The notes beneath the pieces are model-generated. The model was not told the origin of the DNA. It saw only the letters and a list, made by a program, of their open reading frames with translations, and made no database searches. The translations under genes were made by a program, and so were the position numbers. From positions 27,335,510-27,399,509 of the forward strand of contig NC_031496.1 in NCBI RefSeq assembly GCF_000237925.1: a stretch of 64,000 nucleotides of DNA, given 5' to 3'. Position 1 is the first letter of the stretch. Each line of letters starts with the position of its first letter. Below are positions 35,944-49,810 of the stretch, in pieces. The DNA comes from Schistosoma mansoni. Lineage: Eukaryota > Platyhelminthes > Trematoda > Strigeidida > Schistosomatidae.

Positions 35944-37556
35944 AACAGTCAATCAGTCACCTACAACGTAGGACCAGTCAAATATATGCGTCGTTTCAAG
36001 TAGCCATACCCTATTAGCTAAACAAGATCAGATAAATCGGGAAACCATTTGTGATGTGGCTTGTTGACCAAGTACATATTCATGTAATCAGATTGTGTAT
36101 AAGGATATAATACAGGAAGAAAGAATTAGTTCGTAGAAAGGAAGGTATAAGGCAATTTTAATCTCAAGGTTTAAGGGAAGACAAAGAGTGTATACACCTA
36201 CGCCATTATGATCAATTCTGAGCCATATCACCAAGAATCACCAACCATTGGTTACGATAGTCACGCGGACCCCAGCCAAGTAGTCTGCATCTACCAAAAT
36301 GCCTCAGACTAAAAGCTAGTGACTTCAAGAACTGATGTCACGCTTTGGTTTAACCGCCCCTAACTTTCTTTCAACCATCCCCAATAATCTTCAGCGTTGC
36401 GCGTCGTGGTAATCGGTGTTCAGTCATACGTACCACGTGGCCCAAGCATCTCAGCTGATGAAGATTCACAACCTCATCAACTGATTTACCATCATCCCCT
36501 AATACCCTGCATCTAACCCCACTGTTACTTACCCGGTGATCCCAGCAGATGCGAGCAATATTTCTAAGATATCTTTGATCAAATACTAGTAGCTTACGAG
36601 TATCTTCTACCCTAAATGGCCACGTTTCGCAGCCGTAAAGTAGAACAGAGCGAAATGCTGCACAGTATACTCGTCTCTTAATTGATAGACGGATATCTTG
36701 TCTTCGCCATAGGTGATGTAAGTTGGCAAAAGCCAGACGAGCTTTCTGAATCCGTGCTGAGATTTCGTCAGACACCAACCCATTAGGGCTGATCAGACTT
36801 CCAAGACAAGTGAAGTTGTTGACGCGTTCGATTGCTTCACTCCCTATCCTTAGTTCAGGTGTTGATGCAGGCCAGTGTTGGAGTAAAAATTTACATTTAG
36901 AAGGGGAGAAATGCATTCCAAACATCCTTGCATTGTTACTCAGTGCAAACAGAAGATTCTGCATTTTATCAGCGTCTACACCAAACAGGACTATTTCATC
37001 TGCGTATTCTAAGTCGACAAGTAGACCTCCTGGTAGGAGATCAATTCCTGAAAATTCAATCGATGAGAGTGTTATTTCCAGCAATAGGTCTATAATGAAG
37101 TTAAATAAGAATGGGGATAGTGGACAGCCTTGCCGGACACCTTTTGAGGTTGTAAAATCAGATGACAGTTGGCCATAAGCTCTCACTCGACTGATAGTGT
37201 TCGGGTAAAGAGCCTTCACAAGGTTTATGTACTTCTGAGGTACACCTTTCAGTGACAGACACTGCCACAGAGTCAAATGCTGCCTTTAAGTCAAGAAAAA
37301 CTATCATTAACGGGCGCTGATAAACATGTCTGTGCTCTAAAACCTGACGAATAGGGAATATGTGGTCAATGCAGCCACGACCAGGTCTTGAGCCAGCTTG
37401 ATTTTTTTGTGTTTGAAGTTCACGAGTCTTTGTTAGGCGTCCGATAATTTTTGAGACTAGTATTTTAGATAGAATATTAATTAAACTAATCCCCCTATGG
37501 TTATTAAAAGATGATTTTGATCCTTTGTTATATAATAGGACGATCAGTGATTAAGA
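35944..37556 (-). mobile_element. LINE, 5'-truncated, with reverse transcriptase
   Basis: Minus strand. The RT frame 37276-36371 (301 residues) holds GVRQGCPLSPFLFNFIIDLL and LEYADEIVLFG. The catalytic YADD reads YADE. The end of the frame gives CLGHVVRMTEHRLPRRATL. Upstream, to about 37550, a shifted frame gives NNHRGISLINILSKILVSKI and IVFLDLKAAFDSV. A frameshift near 37270 separates the two. The 3' UTR runs to 35946 and matches 10785-11145. No endonuclease, so it was truncated on insertion. Confidence 0.88.
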
Positions 37557-37830
37557 TCAGTCAGATAGGATTATGTCCAGTCCCCAGAATTTAGCTAAAA
37601 TTTTAGTCAACCTAATAGGTAAAATTGGACCACCATCCTTAAAGACCACTAGAGAACTCTGGAAATAACTGGGAAGAAACAACCAGGAAAGGGTTGGTTG
37701 GCAAGCCCTGTTTGGCGGCCTATGTTTTTTCACAAGGAGTAACAGGAGCAAGTATATATTTGTCTGAAGGTTAAGCCCTCACCGCGATACAGAATATTTG
37801 GATTCGACCGATGACGTTATCTTGAGCATG

Positions 37831-37865
<35 letters not shown>

Positions 37866-38499
37866 GTCTGTTACTCCTCGTGGAGGAGCATAGGCCACAC
37901 ACACATGAGCATGTACTTTTTAGTTATTGAGGAATCTCTTCAAAGCTATTCATGAACGTTATATATCGATCGTCCTGCTAACCGTTATTATCGTAATTAC
38001 TAACGGTGTATAATTTTATCATACAATATGAATTGTTGTAACAGTTTATTTCAGCACAGCACAAACCAAACGATTGACGAGCGCACTATGTGTAAGATGA
38101 GTTTACTAAATTATTAAGTAACGCGAATGAGAATGAAATAATGGATTTTAACAAGCACATATATATAGGCATGAGAATGAAATATCAGTCGGTTTCAGTA
38201 ACTGACATTCAAGCGAGTAAGTGAAGTAGGTACGAGAGCTGTAACATGTGATCACTCATACGCGCTCATGTAAGCATGGAAATACAAAACATTGAGATAC
38301 AGGAAAGTTATTACTGTCACAAAGAACACCACCTGTCAGTTGCATCAATTCATAAAATAGTTTAATCATAGAAAAATATGCAAAGCCGAGCGGTGAGGGT
38401 AAAATATAGATCTCTTCCAAGATAAAACAGCTGTCCAGCGCTTGAAGATTTTCAGTGGTTGTCTTACGAACATTGGTCAGTGATGTTGTGTAGATAATT
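37557..38499. other. Intergenic with a LINE tail remnant
   Basis: 37831-37912 is a (CTTA)n tract followed by GTCTGTTACTCCTCGTGGAG, the 3' end of the RTE-like family on the minus strand. 38390-38480 vaguely recalls the second SINE family (CTGTCCAGCGCTTGAAGATT). Otherwise nothing recognised. Confidence 0.55.
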
Positions 38500-39465
38500 A
38501 AAATAGACTTATTTTGTAATTAGTTTTCTCCATTATTTGCATTTTTCATCAGTTCTCATAATTTGCACAATTACCATTATTGACTGTAAAATTGTTGTTC
38601 AAAAAACATGACCTTCGATCTTCCGTTTCGTTTTCAACCCCCCCTCTTAGCTTGACACATTGATTCTTGTTCACAAATATTCTGCTGCACATATATGCTT
38701 CTTTTTACAATTATCCGCTGTTACAGAACTATAATTATAATGCACAATAATAATCCGAATTGAGACAAAGCACATTGAATTTTTTGAAATTATTTCATAC
38801 AGTCGAAACTGAGTTAGTTATCGATTGAGTAAGCTACGTTGAGCTTCATTGACGTAGTTTGTTGCATTATGTTCGTCATCAAGCTCATCATTTCAGTGGT
38901 TCCGTATCTAAATCTTCATCAGAAGGCTGCGTTTGAATCACGTCGGGCTCACCAGATAATAATGATGAACTAAAATATGTCAATTCTAAAAATAATGACA
39001 GTTATTTCGAAAGAAAATTAGTGGGTTAATATACCAAATATAAATTATGCACACAAGAAAAATAAACTGGACGTTACTCAAATTGTCAGGAATAGGCTTG
39101 GTTGAGTTTCTTTTGGTCTTTTAATCCACAATTATAGGTAGTTATTAATTCCACCAATGATTGCTATAATTCGAGATGTGCATACAGATAAAGCATGTAA
39201 TGAGGTTATCACTGTGATCTATAAACATAGCAAATAATTTAGAGTTCTGCTATCGTAACAGCGGATAATTGAAAAAAAAGCATATGTGTGCAGCAGAATA
39301 TTTGTGAACAAGAATCAATGTGTCGTGCTATGGGGGGGTTGAAAACGAAACGGAAGATCAAACGTTATGTTTTTTGAACAACAATTTTACAGTCAATAAT
39401 GGTAATTGTGCAATTTATGAGAATTAATGAAAAATGCAAATAATGGAGAAAAGTAATGACAAAAT
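38500..39465. repeat. Large inverted repeat made of two LTR-family-B pieces
   Basis: 38520-38735 and 39245-39460 are reverse complements over about 215 bases with few differences (for example ACAATTACCATTATTGACTG and its complement). The right copy extends left to about 39040 with words shared with the LTR at 29839 (GTTGAGTTT, then AATCCACAATTATAG). Treated as fossil LTR pieces; the roughly 500 bases between the arms are not recognised. Confidence 0.6.
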
Positions 39466-39469
39466 AATC

Positions 39470-42400
39470 CTACTTTAACGATCCCCACAACATAAACTGT
39501 TAAAAGTTCGAGTTATCAAGTTATTTTCTCCTCCCGATTAAAGATTTAGTTACTTTGAGCATTTAAATTTAATTTGATCTATAAAACTAATCTTTTAGGC
39601 TCTCAAGATGACTTGCTGTAAATTATACATGATGTCACAAAAGATCTATCGTTTAATTAGCAGTAGATGTCCGTCCAAAAGAAACTGTTAGTTAGTGGGT
39701 TTAAAAAATCACGTAAATTCAAGGATACTCGATGTTTGTTTTCCCCACTTAAAGATACCCCACAAGTGAGCCACTTTAATCTGTCCAATGGTCGAACCTT
39801 AAATAAGAAAATTATGGAGAATAAAAAATAAAGATGTACTGGCTGTCGTTTTTGAAGGATGGTTAACTCATGATACTACTTAAATCATATCTGAGGTTAC
39901 TAACTGTCAGCTGTCACATACATAAGTGTATTTTGAATTGTTTTCATAATAATGACTCAAGTATCACTGTTTATTATGTCAACAGTAAGTTTCTGATGTA
40001 GTATAGATAATTTTAAAAATGAATTTTTGATTGCTTTTTTTCAGGATTAAGAATGAATGTAAAATCTTATCATCCACTGGCCAACTATAAAGATATTTGT
40101 AAATAATAATAGAAGCGATTTTCATGTAAACACTTTCACAAACTAAATAAAGTAGTCATATTCTACGTTCAAAAATGTTACACGTGCACAGGTATTAGTT
40201 AATTTAAAATAAAAGAGATAAATAAACGTAAATATTATCATTTTTGTTCATTTTATTGATAAATATTCTACCACATATTATTTCGCACTTAGTGTTTGTT
40301 AAATCCGTTTGTCAAGTGATAACATATTGTTGGTGTCATCAAAGAAATTAAGTTTCCGGCATAAGTTACAGGATTGTTAACTGGTGCCGGAAATAAAGAA
40401 ACCATGACCCTGGTTTACTTTTGAGTATTTACAGGAGCAAAATCATTTGTTTCTCTGATTGTTAAGGTGGATAATTTTGAGATCCTCCTTAATTTAGTAA
40501 AACTTCAGTCACTAATTGCTTGCTCCCGAATACTATTGGTTATTGCGCTTGAAGTAACAATTTGGACCATTACGTATCATGTTAAATTACTTTGCATAAA
40601 GCCTTGATGCAAACCCTATCTGTAATAGGGTATTTAACGTGTTATTGATCAAAGGTTTTATCAGGGTAATTATATGATGCAGCAAAGTCGTAGTGGCCTA
40701 TATAGACTCCTTATAATGCCGACGTAAATATATACATGATATTCAAATTAGTCATTGTCAAATATTCACTTTTAAACCTGGGTGTATACGTACGTATCTG
40801 TTTTTCTACAAGCTAATTAGCCGCCTATGTGCTTGCCTTCGTTTAATTTGTTCTTTATATTATGCGAAAGATCGATAACGCTTGACTGGCATTTATGAGA
40901 TAACACTATGATTTTCTGTTCATTTTTATTGTCTGCCTGCTTGCACATGAATGTCTACAGTAAAATTCTCCCACTATATTTCATATTTGGCTTTCCTTAC
41001 CAGTGTTGAACATTAGGGTTGGCCTAAGTATGATGTGTGAAATGAAACTGAGAATTATATTTCATGGGTCACTCATCATCGTCATTATTGGAGTCAACTT
41101 AAGCTATTTAATAGCAGATCTAGAAGACTGACCAGGGTTAAAGTAGAATTGAGTCATTTTTAATGCATTAATAGGACTCATCTAGAGACGTGTGGAAGAA
41201 GGCACCAATATGTTGTAAATATATCAAAAAACGCGTCTTAAGTGGAGGATTAGGAGTCAGTAGAAATTTCTAGGACGTCCTTGGGTAAAGGTCGGCCAAA
41301 GTGTAGTGTTGTGTCATAATTACAACCCAATTCCCAAACCTTTGTTGACGTTAGCTATTGCGTTTGTAGACAGTGTAACTGTTATCATAGGAGATAATTT
41401 TATTTGTTTGACTTTCTTCGGGAAACTCCTGTCACTTTAGTTGGAACGTGAGTATTATCACTGATTTTTAGTGTTCAATAAGATTATGATATCTGGCATT
41501 TTCTAGTATTTTTCCGTTCAGTTAGTAGGCGAATATTGCATATATGAGTGCAGTTTTCACTGGAATTTTCAATTTAACCGTCTAAAGCTATCCACGTGTG
41601 TCTTTTGTAATCACAACACTGCATCCCAATTTGTCAGATAAAAAACAAATAAAACAAAAGATGGTGTTCTAAATGGAACCCTAAATAGAAGTTATGCTCT
41701 TATATGAAGTATTCCCTCACCAAATGAACGGGAAATTGGTAGATACTGCCCAGATATTGAACACTGAGAAGCGGATGAGGTACAAATTCACGGACGATTC
41801 CTATCCTGGATTCGTAATTGTTTAGCTGTTATACTCACATCCATTTATTACTACTTTACTTATTTTTGCAGCACTTGGTTCAGAATACAAAATACGGTAC
41901 TGTCGAGTTTGCCCACTACTTTCTAACTTGAACATTAGTCTTATGTACCGGTAGTCGATTCCATTATAGGAGGTCGAGGTTGATGCCGGTGATCTTGATT
42001 ATATATATATATATATGACCTAGTATATACTCTGTCGACTTAACGCATTTGGAGCAATGATGTTGTAGGATCCTCCATAGGAGTTTCGAGTGATTGTTCA
42101 GGATATAATTAACTAGGTCATAGATGATAAATTACAAAGGGAAGTTATGAAATGCCTCGATAAGTTACAGTGGCTTATTTAGTGATCAATCTAAAGAAAC
42201 TACCTGCGGATGTATTAAAAACCCCGTATATATCAGGCAGAACAAGTCGATGAAAGGGATAGCGAATCTCTGTCCGGCTGCTTATAGACAGAATCTACAA
42301 GTAAAGAGTGGAGTACTTGTCAGCTGGTGATTCAAATTATCTTCTTTCGCTTTCAAAGCCTTCACTAGGACTGAAAATACGGTGGATATTCGGTATCTGA

Positions 42401-45400
42401 AATCTCTGTGATATGTCGCATATAGGTTGTCTGGCGTAATTTCCCGATGTCCGCGTTTTAGGGTCTCCCGCTGATATATAAAAGTCTGATAAACCTGCAC
42501 AGAACATAAGTTACTTTTTTCGTTTCATTAGAATAGGATATGTTCTAAGCTAAAAGTAAAGCTGTATGCTTTCAGGTTGAGGAATTATTGTATTTTTGAT
42601 TTCTTCAAATGTCTGGGTAATACTTTTGATTGATCAGTCATTATTATACTTGATAATGCTTAGCAGACTGCCCAATGTCCAGTGGTCAACAGAGGAAACT
42701 TCAGCTTAAAATATAGCTTATCTAGAATCCAGAAGTATTTCACAGACTTTACAATTTGGACTTCACTTCGAACGCATTCATTCTCTATGGTCTGGTAATG
42801 CTAAATAAGCCAGATATTTTTAATTCTTTGAACCGGATAGTGTGTAATCAAGAGTCACTCTCGGAAACTTAAAGATACATTTATATCAGACAGACAGAGT
42901 AATTCTACTGAATGGGCGAACAAACTAATCTAAGCAGCCAGCAGTATAAGAATATACCATGAGATTGACAAACTGTGCAACCTATCCAAACGTTCGTATA
43001 GGAACCCAAGCTTATGTGAAATAGGACTCTGCTATAAACATTTCAAGAGTACATAATTTACCGAACGTCATCAGCCTATTGACGCGTTCAAAGACATGCA
43101 TAACCAGGGTACCACACATTCTATGTAAGTCTAGTTGTCTTCAGAATAATAGTATATGATTTCCTGGTAACATTGGAAGTTATCAGAAACAAGTTGGTGC
43201 AAAGTAACTAAATATTAAAGAAGAGAAACGTTATGGTCGGCAAATATCTTCAATGTGGTTTCTGAGCCTTCGAAACTCAAACATCAGTCCTGGTATTTCA
43301 AAACCATGTTGCATGTGGCATAAAACTCATTCGTGTGACTTTATAGTTGTCGGCTTCTGGAGCCTTGAAAAAAGGAAAATTTCTTCCAGCATCGACCAAG
43401 TTCATTACAAATTGTTCATGTAATGGATAGTGGTAGGATTTATAAAACATCTCCAGTGAGTGACATAAGAAACATAGAGAAGTCTATATAGGTACTTGTA
43501 TGCCCTTCTGTCGTCGTGTACTAAAGTACCTGATTGGGAATACTGATGTATCACCACTGTCGCCTATCGGTTTCTCATGCCTATTTTTCAATATTCTATT
43601 ATATATGCAAAAGAATCGCCAAGTTGATTCAAGGAACATCTATATGTACTGAATCTTTGTACTATTCTTCCTCTCTAATATTTAAGTTTTCTGTTATCTG
43701 TCTTGCTAACACCTATTTTCTCTTTATTTTTTAAATGACAAATTAAAATTCCCCATTCTTTTGAACATATCTATCTATGATACTCATAACACTGAATTAT
43801 TTAAGCTCCACTGACATCAGAAGTAAGAGCAGCTTGCGTAACTGATGCTTTCACTATCTTGTTTGCAAGAATCGGAATAATTTGTCATAATGTTTAGCTG
43901 AAACGAACATAAAATGTCGTCGTTCTCGACTAGTTTCTCCCCTAAAACATGTCGCACCAGGATACAGCGTTTTGGTGGCAAACAAGTCCCCGAAATAAAT
44001 GGTATAGCAGATTGTCAGCATGGAAAGCGACCTCATTCGTTTTATTGGACACGGTCCAAGCTAAGGGCCTTTGGTCAACTGTCTGGGTCGGATCACTTCT
44101 GAGTACGCTGTGCTATGTACCCCTTACAACAACTCTTCATATAGTTCTTGGCATTCCGATTGTCTTTCAGATTTACATTTAAATTCGTTCATTTCTGGTT
44201 TGTCTTTGAAATCGCTGAATAAAAATGCATTACGATAGAAGTGTTGTTTTAATATTGCCGTATCTCGTCCGATATCAGGAACATTTATCTATGCTACAGG
44301 GATAGTTGACCTGCTCCACAAATGTAGACCTGCCATGATGTGACTACCTAATCTATCAGTCCTTTCGTGGAAATCACATCATAATCTATACTGACCCTTT
44401 CCTGCTATGATCTTCTGCAGAATATATTTGGGCTGGAGATAGAATAATACATTTACTGTGTAAAGCAGGAGTTTAAATAGAGTGGCCATTCATGCATTAC
44501 TGGGCCATGACGTCTCGATTAAGTGTTCTTGTGTTCACCACTTCTGTTATCAAACGTTCGGCTTCAAGGATCGCTTGGTTAGGAACCAATACGACTAAAC
44601 TGTCGCGTAATGTACACTCTTGACATAGTTAGATAGTCATTTTAATCGCGCAATCACAAATAGTGGATCTACTCAACAACCTCATCTGTTGTGAATGTTG
44701 AAATTTGATATCTTTGGAATCAGCATTAAAGCAGGCGTAATATGTATGTGTGCATTCATATATGCTTCTTGGTTTTGAAATTGTTTCACCAAATATGATT
44801 CGCTTGTCCATACATCATAATCTCGTCAAGAAATATTTCGTTATCCTTTAAGAAGAAGGCATCGCAATATGCTCGTGACAGTACTGAAACGTTTTTAATT
44901 TTGTGTGATAGAAGTACATGTTAACTAGTATTTCCCATAACTGTCTAATTCAAACCCTACTAGCTACATATAGGCACGTACTCAAGGGAGAAAAAACTTT
45001 ATCAGAATGGTTCAAAGTAATGCACTTAGAATTGAGATTATCAAGGAACAATTTACAAAGAAATCCTTGTAGTATATACATATATATCACAGATTGTTTA
45101 ACCTGTATTTTGCAGATCGGCAAGATCGCAGAGTTGGTCTTCACACTAAGTAATGTCAGCAGAAATAGATATCAATTAAGTCACTGAAAAAGAACATTTA
45201 ACTGTATTTTTATTCCGAACAGTGCAACATTGAAGTTGCCAAGATTGCACAACATGTATGCATAAAGTTTCCACAAGACTCACTCGTTAATAACAGAACC
45301 TGATTGCTTCAATTTCAAGTTCTGGAAATAGTGTTCCTAGATAAAGTGAACAAATCATTAATTAAGATTAAAAATAAAGGTAGACAGTTGTGATAACAAA

Positions 45401-46185
45401 CATTATGAATGTAGTTGTTTATTCGGAGGTTCAGGGTTCTGTCGAAATAAACAGGAATGATGTGAATTCCTAGCTAACGTGCAAATAACTCAGGTGGATG
45501 AATTATTCGGCTTAGGTTCAGAAGCTTTTCAGTGACCCTTCAGTGTAGTCTTAAAACATAGGTGGTGAAAATAGCATGGGTGTCAAGGATTATAATGTCA
45601 GCAATTCAATTACACCAAACATAGTAATGTTGGACCAAGATGTGGATTATTAGATGAAATATAGTTTCTGAAAATTTACTGATGCTACACAGCGTTTATA
45701 TGTGTTGAGAAAAACAAAACCGCTCAAGTAAATCTGAAGTTATGAACCCGGATTGCAACCTAACTACCAAACAAAAGGATTGAGACCACAACGTACCCGA
45801 AAACCCAGGAAAACACAACTTTTACAGTGGTTCTGTCATAATCATAAAACTAAGAGACACCTCCGACTTTCCTTTCAGTCTGCAAGTCAAAGAGAACACA
45901 CTGCTCTAAGAAGAGATAAGTAGCGAGCTCAAACTTCCCATGGTGGAGCCACAAACGGTTACCCGGGTTACCCGTGGGAAAAGTACCAAGCATTAAAGTC
46001 ATCCGAAACTACTTCCTGTGATGCAGAGGATATATGAATGCTGCCTGATATACCATTGTTGGGATGACCTTGCATTTTTCTTGCAAGCGACATGACAAGC
46101 TCGTGAGTCATCAAGGAGCATTTCAACAAATCAGCGGTTAATTAGAAGTTGTGTGAAGTTATGTTACTAAAATAACGAGAATGAA
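39470..46185. other. Long gene-poor stretch, nothing recognised
   Basis: About 6.7 kb with only short open frames, none with a recognisable family, no convincing exon series and no named repeat. A short TA run sits at 42000-42016. The base composition is less AT-rich from about 41000 on than in the gene introns, which fits old element-derived DNA, but this is an impression only. Confidence 0.4.
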
Positions 46186-46189
46186 AAAG

Positions 46190-46570
46190 TCACATGTAGA
46201 GATCCTGATTGGCTGATTCATATACTGCTACTATGTTTAGCAGTATTCTAGAATTTTCGGTAAAACTCAAGGACTCTTAAATTACTATAAAATCCCCATA
46301 TTTTCTGTACATAAATGAACCCTGTAGTAAAGTGCTTGCCACACACTTTGTGCCTTTTCTCTGGTCTTCAAGTCGCGCAGTAGTTCTAGCTCGGGGGTAC
46401 GGAACTAGCTTAGGGAAGAGAAATAGCGTTCACAATCGGTCAGACGTAACACCATATTCCGAGTACGATTTCATCAGAGACATCCTCAAGAAATCTTCTT
46501 TCTCGGAAGAAATATCATTGTGCAAGGTGTCCGAAAAAATACGAACTCTGATTCTGCAGACTATGATATT
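46190..46570 (+). mobile_element. Possible LTR-like fossil
   Basis: A TATA-like ACTATAAAATCCCC near 46285 is followed by a pyrimidine-rich stretch (CTTTTCTCTGGTCTTCAAGT), a layout seen in schistosome LTRs. I see no matching copy in the window and cannot define the ends. Confidence 0.2.
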
Positions 46571-47269
46571 CTAGAGTAGAAACTTATAAAGTAGTAATTG
46601 AAGCTCAAGCATACATTGAGTCAACAAACGGTGCGATCGGCCAAGAAGGACGAGGATTTCAGACCACAGCTAATGAAGATAACCTTTCCTATCATCTCGA
46701 ACGGTGGCTGACACTCAAAGCATTTCGTGTTAACCGACTCTGGTTGCTTACTGAAATCCATATACATCTAGACGGGTCACATGATGCAACATTTGAGCAC
46801 AAAAGACAGTTGGAACGGACTATCACACTCGTGGAGTGTCAAGAACAAATGAAAAGGTAGAAGAGACATAGACTACCACCTCTGGAAACCTTTGGGATGT
46901 AGGTGTTCTTTTCATTTACATCAGGCTCATTCAGATGAACAGGACGAGGAAGCTCACACGTTTCAAATCGAAAGCATGAACTGTCTATGGACGAATGCCG
47001 CTGGTTAGCCGGATAAGGTTGATGAAATTTGCAAACTAAGTAATGCTAATAATACTCAGCGGATAGGGACATCTGAATAATGAGTATCTTACATTGCGGA
47101 CGAGACGCCAGCAATGCTTAGTGCGCCTTTGTTTCGCAACGACGGAAAAACAGGAATGTGAACAAAGTAACCCTATACCCACATCTTGCTTGGTGTCATC
47201 TCAAGTGTACACCCAAGAGATTTTCAGTCTTATGCATCTGTATGGCGCTTAGTAGTGTAGTCTATCGTA

Positions 47270-48675
47270 TGAATTGCAGAAGATGTTGACGAGTTTTTCA
47301 GGTACACGATAGTGTCGAAAAAGGTTTCATAAGTTTCTCCTATCTACATGGTCGAATGCTTCCTTACAATCAAGTAAGTTGATGTTGATGATGCAACGGA
47401 TATTCTAGTTTTACAACTGGATACCAGTAGCACCTTCTATGTTCGATCGTTCCCAGTCAGATAGAAATCAGAAGTCAGACGAGAAGAGGCAGGAAAGATA
47501 TATTTGATTCGTTACCAATATATCGAGGACCTTTTCTATAAGCTGGCTAATGAAACGTAGGAGCTGTGTCCCACGCTGTGTTGAAACGTGATCTGGTGCG
47601 GATGCATGACCGAAAGCCTTCAGCTAAACAAGTCCACTTAAACAACGTGGTCAGCATCCAATGTCGAACACTTAATGAGCTATTGATTTTGGGGAATTAT
47701 TTACAGCTACAATGTAAAAAAATGAGTTCCATTCAGCTGGTCATTCAACGATGATCCATTGTTTTCTAATTTGCTCAGATCTCCTTTCTTTGGTATCTTG
47801 ATGAGGTATTCACCTTTCTAGTCCGTCTGTTCCTCTTCTCCCTCCCAAATCTCACTGAATAGAACGTGAAGAATCTTTAAAGTCACTTTTAAATCTGACT
47901 CCAGTGCTTCAGCTGGTATATTGTCAGGTGCTGCTGCTTTCCTACTCCTGATTTGTCTGATAGCCACCCTGATTTATTCAACCGTTGGTTAAGTGAAAAA
48001 TATAGGAATACTTTTTTGTGATGCTTTGGTGTCCGGTGGATTCAATGGAGCTGGTCTATTTATGAGTTTCTCATAGTGTTCTACTCACCATTCCCGTTCT
48101 TCATGAATCTCAGTGACTGACTTGCCTTCTTGGTTATTGACCGGTCTCTTTGGTTTATCATACTTCCTTATCAGTTTCTTCGTCGTGTCATATAATTGTT
48201 TCACACTTCCTTCTCTTGCAGCTTTTTACACTTTCCTTTCTGGGTCTCACACATATTTCTGCCTGTCAGTTCTAATGATACTCTTCACTCGCTTCTTTGC
48301 TTCCATGTATTCAGCTTGTGCCTTGACTTTCTATCTAACTGCTTGGCTGTTGTTAATTGCTGTCTTGTTGTTCTTCCCTTCTTGAATCATGTCCAGGGTT
48401 TCGATGGAGATCCATTCGTTATGAGGATGCTTGTTGCGGTCCAGCTCCTCTTGGTACGTGGAAGTTAGTCCTTCTTTGGTCCATTTTCAGTTGTTCTCCA
48501 AAGTAGTTTTATCATCTATGAGTAGATCTCGTAAAGCTTGGAACCTGTTGTTGAGAGCTATCTTGAATTTGTTGATTTTTTTAGTATCTCAGAAGCAGTA
48601 TCTGACCATTGCAATGTTGTTCTTCTAGTTTTCCAGTTCTTCTCTAGCTCCAGTATCATGGCACACAAGGAGGTG
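47270..48675 (-). mobile_element. Decayed RTE-like LINE with a repeat inserted
   Basis: On the minus strand 48675-47765 holds the linker between endonuclease and RT (ELLNR-like phrase, then an IRQIRSRKAA-type stretch and IKIPKKG near 47790). 47315-47400 holds an RT motif A relic (LLDCKEAFDHVDR). About 190 bases of another repeat (47565-47750) sit between them. Many breaks. Confidence 0.72.
47588..47720 (+). repeat. Dispersed repeat of about 130 bases
   Basis: CTGGTGCGGATGCATGACCG, then CAATGTCGAACACTTAATGA and GGGGAATTATTTACAGCTAC. The reverse complement occurs at 62240-62378 next to a Gypsy-like fragment, and the last 25 bases occur again near 7986-8012. Confidence 0.75.
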
Positions 48676-49772
48676 GGATTAAAATTGATTTATATCTTTC
48701 TTACTACAAACTAATTCTTTCCTTCTGTACTATATTCTTAAACACATACTTAAATACCCACTTAAGCCTAATCCGAACACAAAACGTAGTGGTTATTCCC
48801 AGAAACTGGAATGACAATATAGGAAAACGAACCGTATACATACCTTTTGGTCTTTACAAGTAGTCAAATTCTGGAGTTCTCTTTCGGGTGAGCCCGTTCA
48901 ATCGACTCTACATGACTCCTTTAGAAGGGAACTCAACATGTTTTAAAGGACGAAGGACAGTGTTTTATTATTATTTACTGATGCTTTTTCTCTTTTATAG
49001 CTAAATATACCCAGGTTCCTACCTTGAGGCATTGTCGATCCACCATTACTAGATATGAAGGGCTGCTTAGCGAAAGCCTTTTCCATCTCGTGCAGAACTG
49101 CTTGACCCTTATGAAAACTGTATTGTAATTTGAAAAACTATGAGTCTAATTTCGGTTGTGTGCGTTACCAGCGATACTGTTTTGTGATCTAAGCTAGTTT
49201 GCCTATAATATTATCTCCCAGATATATAGCTTAGTGTTACATATGCATATTACAGATCATGTTTATATGCATCTATCCTGTATACTCTTAATTTGTATTT
49301 GGCTTTTATTCAAAATCACTTCTCCTTCACTATGTACACACGCTAAGTCTCCCATTGACTGAAGTCTTATGGATGTGTGAAGGGATATTTGTCTGCACCA
49401 AAGTCATTTTGAAGTTTGAAATAAGTTGATAGAGTCAGCATTTCGTTTTAAATTACGTTCATATCGTTATTGTGCGGTGTTTAGACTGTGTGATGTCGGT
49501 CAAGCCGTTTCTGGTGGACTGTTGGCTTTTCTGGAAACTATTTTTGTGTTTCAAGGCTTAACAACCCACCTCGTGGATGTGATCTCATAGAAGAATCGGT
49601 TACTACGGGTCTATGCTCCCGATAACCCAGTTTCCTGACTTTGGGTAATATTGGGGTTTTAACCAGTCATATGAAATTTGAGGGGATTTAGGGGTAAAAC
49701 TTTCGACCAATATATATGGTGGTGATATCTCCACGGTATTGCTTTAGCGTTTTAAGACGTAATTACAATCAA
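48676..49772. other. Intergenic, nothing recognised
   Basis: No supported exon, RNA gene or named repeat. Confidence 0.45.

Positions 49773-49773
<1 letters not shown>

Positions 49774-49807
<34 letters not shown>
49774..49807. repeat. (AT)n microsatellite
   Basis: About 16 AT units directly before an unidentified open frame. Confidence 0.95.

Positions 49808-49809
<2 letters not shown>

Positions 49810-49810
<1 letters not shown>

Noticed and set aside
38888-38969. Minus-strand stretch that could be a last exon (acidic end DEDLDTEPLK, then stop, preceded by TTTTAG)
   Set aside because: Only about 26 codons, no upstream exons found on that strand, and it sits between LTR-family pieces.
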